Shown: positions 1-9,834 of the stretch, piece by piece
Layout: each line of letters begins with the position of its first letter
Position numbering within the stretch: the stretch's first letter is position 1
From: Ehretia macrophylla
Lineage: Eukaryota; Streptophyta; Magnoliopsida; Boraginales; Ehretiaceae
Reading direction: 5' to 3'
DNA: 64,000 nucleotides
Assembly: GCA_037974665.1 (NCBI GenBank)
Contig: CM075767.1
Coordinates: 20,290,840-20,354,839 of the forward strand
The notes under the pieces: model-generated
The model's input: only the letters and a program-made list of their open reading frames with translations
Databases searched by the model: none
What the model was told of the DNA's origin: nothing
Position numbers and translations under genes: made by a program

Positions 1-1494
1 AATAAGGCTAGAGAAATCGGGTCTCCCTGTCTTAAGCCTCTAGAAGATTTGAAGAAGCCGGCTGTTTCTCCATTGATGAGAACAGAAAACCAACAATAAG
101 ATATGCACCTCGTGATTTTAGAGGTCCGCTCTTCATTTGACCCAAAACATTTGAGAATTTTGAACATGAAATTCCATTGAATTCTGTCATAAGCCTTTAT
201 CATGTCAAGTTTGAAGATGACATTGCCTCATCTAGTGTGTTTATCGATATAGTGAACAAGTTCTTGAGAAAGAAGAATATTATCTCCAATTTGTCTCCCT
301 GGCGTGAATCCACTTTGATTGCCAAAGATAAGTTTAGGGAGAAAGCCAGCAAGCCTTTCAGCAAGAATTTTATTAATGATCTTGTTAAGGACATTACACA
401 GACTAATAGGTCTGAATTCACTCCACTTTCTGGCGCCCTCTGATTTAGGGACAAGAACAATAGAGGTAGCAGTGACCCCTCTAGGCATATGTGCTCCATG
501 AAAGAAGTCAATGATAGCTTCATTCAGATCATTAGCAATGATATTCCAGCAAGATTGGTAAAAAAGAGAAGAAAATCCATCTAGACCAGCTAAACTGTTG
601 GGATCAATAGAAAAGACCACTTTCTTAATTTCCTCCAAACACCTGTTTATTCTATCTCCTTATAGTTGCTTTCAATCTTGTCAACTTAATCCAAAACTTC
701 ATTAAACCATTATACTCAACAGGGAGTTTCCAATTATCATTGACAAGATCCTGGAAAGTGTGATGCTTTGTCCACACATTGAGGAATCTGAAATTAGATG
801 GGCTAGATAGAAGAGTATTCTGGCAACTGATCAATAGGGGGCAGTGGTCAGAACCTGATCTGGGGAGGTGTTGGACTCTAGTACCTGAGAAAAAATTGGT
901 CCATTCTTCATTTGTGCAAATTCGGTCCAGCCTTTGCAACATAGTATTATTTGTCCAAGTGAAAGGGTTGCTTTCAAAACCTGCATCATTTAAGCCACAA
1001 TTGGACAAACAAGTGGCAAAATCATCCATAGCATTCACATTAGGGGGACCACCGCGTTTTCTCTCACTTGCAGCAAGAATGATGTTAAAATCTCCACCCA
1101 CTAACCATGGTCCTGCAAAAGAATTAGAAACAGCCAGAAGTTCTTCCCAAAGATCCATTCTTTCATACCTGTTACTTTTAGCGTAAACAAAGGAAGCCAC
1201 AATTTTATTCTTCAACCAAGGACAATCCATAGAAACAGTAAGGCTTTGTGTATGGTCTCTCACCATCAAACAACTTATAGAATCCTCCCAAAAAAACCAA
1301 ATTTTATTAGAGCAATTGAAACTAGCAAACTGGAAACCAATTTGCCTGGCATAAAAGTTGATATTATCCTGCTTCACCATAGGTTCAAGAATAGTAACAA
1401 ATTTGGGTTTGTAAATTTTGATTAATTTCTTGAGTCTACGAAGACTTTTCGCGCCCGCAATACCCCTAATATTTCAAATAATTCCTTTAATCAT
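1..1494 (-). pseudogene. LINE ORF2 (endonuclease-reverse transcriptase), broken and cut by window edge
   Basis: This is the polyprotein that nicks the target and primes reverse transcription. The ATG at 1494-1492 overlaps the ORF1 stop (ATGA), an arrangement suited to termination-reinitiation. Codon 7 is TGA where the family has Trp (MIKGII*NIRGIAG). The endonuclease domain (1380-652) keeps VGGDFNI and GSDHCPLLI, the latter carrying the catalytic SDH. A frameshift near 650 moves into the RT frame (638 down to 1). That frame shows VLVPKSEGARKWSEFRPISLCN, an in-frame TGA at 230-228, then KLDMIKAYDR (motif A) and RGLRQGDPIS (motif B). The protein runs off the window before motif C. At least three lesions make it inactive. 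Confidence 0.92.
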
Positions 1495-3407
1495 TGGGCA
1501 GGTTTTTGAGAGAGATCTTCTTTTATTTTTAAACTTAAGCTTCTGCTTCGGGTAAGAGGCGGGGATTTATTTTGGGGGTATTTTGGAATCTCAAACTGAG
1601 GAAGAACATTCGATTTGGATGTTATATCTTCCATGGATTTGCTCCTGTGGATCTCTCTTGGGTGAATATTAAAAAAGGGGTCAGAGCTGTCATTGCTCTC
1701 TGATATTTCTTTGCTCTGGTCAGATACAAAATTTAGATCTCTAGGATTTTCAATGGGTAATTGTGATTGATTAGAGTGGGCAGCAGAATTAAAGGCACCA
1801 TCAATTTCAGGATGAAGACATGCTTCTAAGGACAGGTTCTCTTTATTTTCGTTGGTTTTATCATTTAAGGCATGAGTTAACTCTTTGTTTCCAAATAAAA
1901 CAACTTCCACATTAATGCCCTGTATTGACTGAATGAAGATGGGGCTGGGGATTTTGTCTTGTGAACGGGCAGACTTAAGGATTAATGCATTGCTATCAGC
2001 TACTTTTTCTTGTGAATTAAATTCTATTTCATGATTTTGGTGCAAACTTTTCGAGGAAGTAGGTGTAGAGCAATGAAAAAGAACCTGTTGCCCATTAATA
2101 AGGGGATCTTCCTTTAGGTTGCAGACTGCTTCCGATCCAGATCTTTTAGTAGTCACTTGTTGTGCAACATTTTCACTACTCTTGTTGTCTGAAGCAGGAC
2201 CAACCTCATTGTTTCCGGCACTGGGATCATCAATGTTAACCACTTTCATCAAATCCCCAGCATTCAATTCATTTCTTGACTCAAGATTTTTTCTCTTGGC
2301 AGATTCCTCATTTTCTTTTTCTTCCGATTCTTTGCTACTTTCCCCCTCATACACGATATTATTTTCTTCCCCATTATCATTCAATTTGTTCAAGACTTCA
2401 TAGGAATTGCTCGCAATTATTTTTCCTTTTTCTTGAATATTCTTACGTTGTTTTTCCTCAACATCAGGTTTGGGGTTCTTACCTTTCTTCCCCGCCTCCT
2501 TTTTCATAATATCCTTCTGTTTGTTTTGATTATCAGCTTGTTCTTTAGGCTCCATAGCTTGTTTCTTCTTCTCGTAGGCTTCTTTTCGTTGGATAGGCTT
2601 TGGATTGTTAGGATCCAAATAACAATGTTGAGGTGAATGACCCAGGTGATAACATTTAGTGCAATACTCTGGCATATTCTCAACGATAACTTCCTACCAA
2701 TGGCTTTTGATAACTTAACTTGTAGTTCTGTCTTTACTTTGGATCCAAATTCCTTTAGGAGGAGTTTTTAGGTGGTCAAACTCAACACACACCCGAGCTG
2801 TAGCAGGACGATCTCCTTTTGCTGTTCTCTCATCCATTTGCAGAGGGGGACCAATGGCCTTAGCAATATTCATCAACGAAGATTTCTCCAAAAGATGAGC
2901 TTTCAGTGAGGGAAAAGTTACCCAAACAGGTACAATCGATGATTCCTTATCTGGATCGAAGTCCGGAAACCATTTTTGGGTACGCATTTTGTTACCTGCT
3001 ACATACCAGCTTTTTCTTTCCCAGATTCGCTTGTAATCGACTTCATTTGTGAGTTTAATCAGAATGTGCTTCGGATCAAGCCAGAGGATATCAAACGCAC
3101 TTGTGAGTTTTGCTGAAGCGAAAGCTCTTTTGATGATTTCAAGTTTTGGCATTCGCGAGAACTTACCCACAATGGCAAAACGGAAAGGTTCCGCAAGGGA
3201 TCTAAGCTTATCATCGAAGAACACAACTACAGCGTAATTTTGGAAAGTCTCCGTGGGTCTGTTAGAAGGGATGAGAGGTGGAACCGAGACATTGAGAGCA
3301 GATCTGAAGGTTTTATTCTACCCTCTTTGACCAAGGAGGTTTGGATCAGGTGGTTTTGGAATGATTGGCGCTAGAGGAGGGAAGTCATGTGGCGGAGAAT
3401 CCGCCAT
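1491..3407 (-). pseudogene. LINE ORF1 (DUF4283 + CCHC zinc knuckle), broken
   Basis: This is the RNA-binding, gag-like ORF1 of the LINE. The start is the ATG at 3407-3405, which opens MADSPPHDFPPLAP. The frame continues to the TGA at 1493-1491 with these breaks: a TAG at codon 30 (3320-3318), and two stops near 2717-2690. Around the latter, the +1 frame reads KLSKAIGRK-like sequence, which suggests a pair of compensating indels. A DUF4283-like domain (WLDPKHILIKL, WYVAGNKM, WFPDFDP) covers about 3220-2760. It is followed by CTKCYHLGHSPQHC, a CX2CX4HX4C knuckle, at about 2670-2630, and then a charged Lys/Glu/Ser-rich tail of some 350 residues. The stop overlaps the ORF2 start as ATGA. Confidence 0.9.
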
Positions 3408-3939
3408 TTTTCAGAGAGAAAATGTTTTTCAGAGAGACATTGGGGTGGTTTGGATTCACTTGGGAATGAATAGGAGTATATACACTGTGACTTTGGGGTC
3501 GTGACTCTTTCTTTGCATAACCAAAATTATGGAGGTAGAATTACTCCACCCCCTTGCATATCTCAAATCAAGTTTTTGGTTTTGAATCAGACGTGTTCAA
3601 TAAATTCAAAAATTCGAAGGCAAAATTCGACGAAGGCGTATCAAGCAATGTTCGAGGAATTTTAAGCTTGTATGAGGCAGCTCATGTTAGAGTGCATGAG
3701 GAAGATATTCTAGACGAAGCACTAACGTTCACCACCACTCACCTTGAGTCCATGGTGTCCAACTTGAGCAATTTTCTTGCAGCACAAGTCATTAAAGCTC
3801 TTAAGGCTCCAATTAGATTGACGATGCCAAGACTTGAAGCGACATAATACATATCAATATACCAAGAAGATGAACTACGTAACGACGTATTCCTTAAGTT
3901 TGCCAAATTGGATACCTTGTATTTTGTTAAAAGTACATA

Positions 3940-4182
3940 ATATTTTCTATATTTTAAAACGTAGCTGATTGCCCCTATGTGTTTTATAAAAGTGGCTGAA
4001 TACACCATGTGCCCTTTTGTTTTTAAAAATGTAGTTGAATACCCCTGTTAAAATGAATGATTTTTCTAATGGAAGCGAGTATTTAACTACATTTTTAAAA
4101 ATACAGGGGATATTCAACTACGATTTTAAAACATAAAGGGTAATCAACTATATTTTAAAACACAGGAAGGTATTAAATCATT
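3940..4182. repeat. Palindromic MITE-like element in the TPS pseudogene
   Basis: The two arms are imperfect inverted copies centred near 4060. The left arm has TTTTTAAAAATGTAGTTGAA and CCCCTGT, and the right arm has TTAACTACATTTTTAAAAA and ACAGGGG. It lies where exon 4 and the end of exon 3 should be. Neither a transposase nor a clear target-site duplication is visible, so its family is not assigned. Confidence 0.7.
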
Positions 4183-5107
4183 TACTCTTCATATTATAAT
4201 ACATACAACTATTGGAAATCAATGCTTGATTTGCAGGTGGGATATTTCTGCCTCACAGCAACTGCCACCATACATGAGACACTGTTATATTGCACTACTT
4301 GATGTTTATACTGAAATAGATGAAGAGTTGTCTAAGTTTGGCAAATCACACGCCATAAATTATGCGAAAGAAGTGGTCAGGATTATATCAAGCATCTTTC
4401 TAATTATTAACTTCCTGCATATATAAAGTAGCAATGAACTGTATTGTACTATTTGATCCCATTAATTTGTTGTAATTTTCAGATGAAGAAATTTATTGGG
4501 GCATATCTTCAAGAGGCTAAATGGTATCATGAGAGTTATATTCCGAAGTTTAACAAGTATATGAAGGTTGCAATTGTATCTGGGGCTTGCTTGATGTATG
4601 CAACAATTTCATTTGCTGGCATGGGAGACACATTAACAGAAGAGGTCTTAAAATGGGTATCTAATGAACCTCTAATTATTAAAGTTTCAGCAGAAATTTG
4701 TAGATTAATGGACGACATGGCAGGGCACGAGGTAAAACAAAAGAATATTTATGCTAATATAATTATCGATATCAATTTACTAAATGGAATATTTCACCTA
4801 CAATCCAAAAAGCTTTTAGTGAAGACTTAATTCTAATATTCTCCATAATAATTTTCTACTTATTAGTCATTTAATTTGAAATTATTCCTCCTTATTCTTT
4901 CTCATTATTTGTATCCAATTTTTGTTGAACCCTACATTTAATAATCCTTGGCACCACTGGTTATATTTCAATAATGTGTGGCACATAAAATACACATAAA
5001 CTTAAGAACAATAAATGATAATAATTATAAGCTTGGACATATAAATGCAAAAGTCGAACATGAAGAATTTGAATAAGACTTTTATAACCTCCTAGGTATG
5101 AGATAAA

Positions 5108-5222
5108 GACTTTTTTTTTAATTCAAGGGAGGCCTATAGTCATACAATGTAATCAACGAGACTCGAACTCACAACCTCTCAAATAACAACAAGTAACATT
5201 ACCACAAGACCAAATCCCTTTT
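5108..5222 (-). mobile_element. tRNA-derived SINE-like element
   Basis: Read on the minus strand, this has a box A-like TGGTCTTGTGGTAATG and a box B-like GAGTTCGAGTCTC about 40 bp apart, followed by a tail that appears as a T run at 5110-5118 on the plus strand. It lies in the last intron of the terpene-synthase relict. The target-site duplication is not clear. The cloverleaf is not intact, so it is not a tRNA gene. Confidence 0.55.
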
Positions 5223-5804
5223 CACTTATGTGATTTAAAACCTACAGTTAAAAATAACAAAGTCATGGCCCCCATTCCTTAGCCAAGAAGAAAGAAGTCA
5301 ATTTTAAATCCCAATAATGCCTCTGGCTCTATTTTGATAAACTTTCTACACTCTCCAACAAAAACTAAGTGAATGATAGTTAAGATGGTTTCAAGAAACA
5401 CAAGGGCTTAGTTCTTGATTTTCAAACAATAAGGGATTACCACTAAGTTTCATGAATTAATTTTACCCTTTTACCACTGGCTATCACACACTGATCGGAT
5501 TTAGTATGCAGTTTGAGCAAGCAAGAGGGCATGTGGCATCTGCAGTTGAATGTTATATGAATGAGTATGGTACCTCAGAGAAAGATGCACTCATAGAGCT
5601 CCGTAAACAAGTTACAAATGCATGGAAAGATATGAACAAAGAATGCCTCGACTATGTTGCTGTACCAATGTCATTCTTTATGCGAATTGTGAATATGACT
5701 CAAGTAATAAATCTGTTATATAATGATGGTGATGTGTATACTCATTCCAAGGAAAACTTGAGAAAATCATCTATCTAGGGCTTGTCGATCCTGTGAATGT
5801 ATGA

Positions 5805-6323
5805 TCTATACTCCTTGGTTCACATCATATTTGTATGCCAATAAACTATACTTTTATGCAAATCATGGAGAATAATCAAATCCTTATTATATTTTGACTT
5901 GAAACTAGCAAAAATAAAGAGAAGGATGTGGAAGTTGTGGCATATGTATTGAATACTTTCTTTATTATATTGGACCTCTATGTTGTTACAAAATGGAGGC
6001 AGTTGAATACAATTAAAACATATTACTTCACTCAGTTTTCTCTCCGGCTCAATTTAGTATTTTTCTTTTTCTTTTTGTGGACGCTCAATTTAGTATGAAC
6101 TTGGCATGAGAGTAATATGAAATCATCTATCAAAAGCCTAAATTTTATTGTATTACAAGTGCTATGTTAAGGTCTTGAGTTCAAATCACCTCGGAGTAGG
6201 TGAGAACTGTTCTAATCTCACTTTGAGAAAAATAAATAAATAGATAAAGCGCTATGTTATGGATGAAGGTGTAAGCTCATATTATTAGTATATATATTTT
6301 GGTATACATGATTTTGCAGAACG
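5805..6323. other. Intergenic, no gene seen
   Basis: AT-rich sequence with no coding signal. A weak box B-like motif (GAGTTCAAATC, about 6178-6188) in a tRNA-like context may be another decayed SINE, but nothing else supports it. Confidence 0.5.
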
Positions 6324-7100
6324 TGATACAAATATGAGGTGTAACGGAATTATATACCTATTTGAGCCATGATAAAACAAGCAAGTTATATCGTTACCCG
6401 GTTATTGACAAATGTCTTCCTTTGTCTACTCTATTCATGATTAACTACTGTTAGTAGGAATAGTCAATTAAGACTAGAGTAAGAGAGACGACCTAGTAAT
6501 GTATTTATAGTTTATTTTAACAAGTCTTCTCATAAAATGCTTTGTCAAAATATACAGACACACACAATTAACCGTATGGACTTATGAGGTGGCTTAAAAC
6601 AATATGATCCAAACCATTCAGCCTGTTTTATAAATCAAAAATAACTAACGACAGCCCACATAATGGAGATAATATTCTAACAAATTTCCACTTGGGCAAT
6701 GTTAATTATTCTATTTAAAAAAAAAAAAAAATTGAAAACAGTTATTTAGGTTGAATAAGAAAACATAATGTGGTCACAATTTTCAAAATATTCTGATTCA
6801 CAGAACAACACTTCAAACACAATCATACCCAACAAGATTGTCAAACATCGAATCATGGCAATCGTAGTGTTCTATATCAACACATGACTTTCCATAGTTA
6901 CAAATGTCAACAACCTTATTGACATGGATAAATAGACAACAATGTAGTAAGAAAGCAGCACCAATATTTGATCAAATGTGCTTTTTTTTGTTAGTCCACA
7001 ACATGATTTGTCCAAATTGGCGTTCAAAATGCCAACGAAATCCACCATCCATATCCTCCCAAAATAGTAGTCAACAAGCTAGAGGAAAGAATGCATATCT
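6324..7100 (-). mobile_element. Ty1-copia 3' end: internal tail, polypurine tract and LTR
   Basis: On the minus strand the text CCCAAGTGGAAATT (6697-6684) is the usual copia polypurine tract. It is followed at once by an LTR starting TGTTAGAATATTATC at 6682. The LTR probably ends near 6324 (TTTGTATCA), about 359 bp, and holds a TATA-like CTATAAATA near 6505. Upstream on the minus strand (about 6700-7100) is non-coding internal sequence with a 15-A run on the plus strand (6717-6731). The matching 5' LTR is not in the window, so this is a truncated copy. Confidence 0.55.
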
Positions 7101-7421
7101 CTAACCAAATGGTGTCCTTATGGAGATATTCAAACTCAGTAGATGGTCTTATCAAAGTGGACAACAAACCTAAGACCCTCAATATGCATACGAGTGTTCA
7201 CAAAATAATCAATTATGATGTAAAATATAGAACAATATGCTATTGTATAAGTATTGTCCAAAAGTGCGAAACAAAAACACATAACAATGAGAATATTCAA
7301 CAATGCATGAAAATGCTCCCACTAGTCAATAGTATCGAAAGATAGTAGAACAGCCATAAAAAAAAAAGCAATGTCAGGCCTAGTGCATAGTTAAGCATTA
7401 TCAATCTCCCAACAACACTAG
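7100..7421. other. Intergenic, no gene seen
   Basis: AT-rich sequence between the copia remnant and the CACTA-like terminus. The short frames here match nothing recognised and show no codon structure. Confidence 0.5.
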
Positions 7422-8049
7422 CACTACAAGAAAACAACGTTCGGACGACGGAATTAGGTAACGGAATTTTTCCGTAGTAAATTGGCCATTGTCAGGCTAC
7501 AGATTTGCTACGAGCAACAAATTCCTTAGCCTATCCGTAGCCTACTAAGGCCTCGTTGAAATGGCGACAAAACTTGGCTATGAATTGACTACAGACCATA
7601 ATTTTAATTAATAAAAAAATAATAAATAATATTCCGTAGCCTAGCCATGACAAATTTGCTACGAACTACCTACGGATTATTTAATTAATTCGACAAAAAA
7701 ATTCATAAAAAAGTCTGTAGTCATGTAGTGGCCAAATAGCCGCAGATTGACTACGGATAATAATTTTAATTAATAAAAAAAAATTAAAAAATATATTTCA
7801 TAGTCTAGTCGTGGCAAATTTGTTACAGACTAGCTACAAATTATTTAATTAATTCGACAAAAAAATTCATAAAAAAGTCTGTAGTCATGTAGTGGCCAAT
7901 AGTCACTGATTGGTTACGGACTATATATATTATTCAAAAAATGTTTTAAAAAAATAAATACGGATATTTTAATTAAATAAGAAAAAATAAAATAACAAAA
8001 TCCGTAGTCTATTCGTAGTCCTTAGCAACAGATGGGCTACAGAATTCAA

Positions 8050-9566
8050 CTCTTCCGTAGCCCAACAGTAGCCAATTTGCTACTACTAGACTACGGACTT
8101 CAACAAAAAATTGAGGTTTATTATTTTTAATTTGAATTATGAAATTTTGATTGCACCTAGAATGTAGTAAACTTCACTTGAGTTGCAAATTTTTTAAATA
8201 AAAATAGACTTGGTCCATATTTCATTAACATGCGTATATTTATAGAGAAATCAATTGTCGTTTAAATCGAACTTATCATATTTTCACTTAACATTGCGTT
8301 AATGATAATAAACGTTCAATCTGGGACTCGAAAAACTCTCACATTGTGTCTAAACTTCATAAACAAGAAAAATATGAATATATTAACACATTTTAATATG
8401 TTGTTCCTATCTATTAACAAGTTAGAATACATGCATATTATTAGTTGTCCATAGCCCAGCAGTAGCCAATTGACTATTGCTAGGCTACGGACTTCAATAA
8501 AAAATTGACTTTTATTATTTTTAATTTGAATTATAGAATTTTGATTTCACCTACAACGTAGTAAACTTCACTTGAGTTGTAAATTTTTCAAATAAAAATA
8601 AACTTGGTCCGTATTTCATTAACGTGCGTACTTTTATAGAGAAATCTCATGGGAAATCAATAATCGTTAAAATTGAACTTATCATATTCTCACTTAACAT
8701 TGTGTTAATATTAATAAATGTTCAATCTAGGACTCGAAAAACTCTCACATTATATCTAAACTTCATAAACAAGAAAAATATGAAGATATTAACACATTTT
8801 AATACATTGTTCCTACCTATTAACAAGTAAAAATATATACATATTATTAGTTATTCATAGCCTAGCAGTAGCTACCTACTGCTAGGCTACGAAATTCAAC
8901 TCTTCCGTAGTCCAGCAGTAGCCAATTCTACTACTAGGCTACAGACTTCAACAAAAAATCGAGGTTTATCGATTTTAATTTAAATTGTGGAATTTTAATT
9001 GCACCTACAATGTAGTAAACTTCACTTGAGTTGTAAATTTTTCAAATAAAAATAAACTTGGTCCATATTTCATTAACGTGTGTACTTTTATAGAGAACTC
9101 AATTGTCGTTTAAATCGAACTTATCATGTTTTTACTTAATATTGCATTAATGTTAATAAACGTTCAATTTATGACTCGAAAAACTCTCACATTGCGTCTA
9201 AACTTCATAAACAAAAAAAATATGAAGATATTAACATGTTTTAATACGTTGTTCTTACCTATTAACAAGTTAGAATACATGCATATTATTAGTTGTCCGT
9301 AGCTTAGCAGTAGCTAATTGGCTACTACTAAGCTACGGACTTTAACAAAAAATCGAGGTTTATTGTTTTTAATTTGAATTATGGAATTCTGATTGCATCT
9401 ACAACACAGTAAACTTCACTTGAGTTGTAAATTTTTTAAATAAAAATAAACTTGATCCGTATTTCATTAACGTGAGTACTTTTATGGAGAAATCAATTGC
9501 CGTTTAAATCGACCTTATCATGTTTTCACTTAAAATTGCGTTAATATTAATAAATGTTCAATCTAG
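8050..9566. repeat. Tandem array of ~400-bp units
   Basis: Four successive units each begin with a GTAGCYAAT...CTACGGACTT module (about 8069, 8463, 8909 and 9310). Each continues through the same order of landmarks: AAACTTCACTTGAGTTG, TTCATTAACRTGCGTA, GTTCAATCT, ACTCGAAAAACTCTCACATT and CATGCATATTATTAG. Spacing is roughly 395 to 445 bp, and the last unit is incomplete. Units differ by point changes and small indels. The array is part of the CACTA-like subterminal region. No open frame crosses it. Confidence 0.85.
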
Positions 9567-9715
9567 TACGCACGCTAATGAAATACAGACAAAGTTTATT
9601 TTTATTTGGAAAACTTAAAACTCAAGTGAAGTTTACTATGTTATATGTGCAATCAAAATTCCATAATTTAAATTAAAATCGATAAACCTCATTGTTTTGG
9701 TAAATTTTGTGGCCG
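9567..9715. repeat. Inverted partial copy of the ~400-bp unit
   Basis: Read in reverse complement, this stretch repeats the first part of the array unit: the AGGTTTATCGATTTTAATTT, AAACTTCACTTGAGTTTTAAG and TTCATTAGCGTGCGTA landmarks in the same order. It directly abuts the truncated fourth unit, so the array ends in a head-to-head inverted junction. Confidence 0.8.
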
Positions 9716-9834
9716 TTGGCTATGGATGGGTTACGGAAAAAAGAATTATGTAGCCTAACAGTAGTCAATTGGCTACGGATAGGCTACGAAAAAAAGAATC
9801 CCGTAACCTAGCAGTAGTTAATTAGCCAGGCTAC

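Larger units (their letters stand above)
1..3500 (-). mobile_element. L1-type LINE retrotransposon, degenerate, 3' end beyond window
   Basis: Two consecutive reading frames on the minus strand have plant LINE-1 architecture. ORF1 has a DUF4283-like domain and a CCHC zinc knuckle. ORF2 has an apurinic-type endonuclease and a reverse transcriptase. The short leader upstream of ORF1 (about 3408-3500) is probably the 5' UTR. The RT is cut by the window start, so its YxDD box, the zinc-finger C-terminus and the poly(A) tail lie outside. In-frame stops and frameshifts in both ORFs make this copy non-autonomous. Its 5' end lies about 100 bp from the first recognisable terpene-synthase exon, so the insertion may have removed that gene's first exons. 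The target-site duplication cannot be checked because one end is missing. Confidence 0.93.
3590..5804 (+). pseudogene. Sesquiterpene synthase pseudogene (exons 3, 5, 6, 7)
   Basis: This is a relict of a TPS-a type terpene cyclase, which would convert farnesyl diphosphate to a sesquiterpene. Exon 3 (about 3590-3930) reads DVFNKFKNSKAKF and LSLYEAAHVRVHEEDILDEA, has a TAA where LEAxxYIS is expected (about 3844-3846), and loses its 3' end. Exon 4, with the Mg-binding DDxxD, is absent and a palindromic repeat sits there. Exon 5 (4239-4375) reads WDISASQQLPPYM. Exon 6 (4483-4731, 249 bp, the family's usual size) ends in DDMAGHE. Exon 7 (5512-5804) begins FEQARGHVASAV, so the second metal motif is split across the intron. 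A 1-nt frameshift near 5755 hides the true end, KIIYLGLVDPVNV. Splice sites of exons 5-7 look intact. Exons 1 and 2 are missing. Confidence 0.92.

Noticed and set aside
2119-2636. Plus-strand Ser/Phe-rich frames
   Set aside because: Antisense shadows of the Lys/Glu/Ser-rich tail of LINE ORF1.
5150-5220. Possible tRNA gene
   Set aside because: Box A and B-like motifs are present but there is no cloverleaf pairing, and there is an A-rich tail; SINE is the better reading.
8050-9566. CRISPR-like array
   Set aside because: Units are ~400 bp, diverged and lack unique spacers; the context is a plant transposon.
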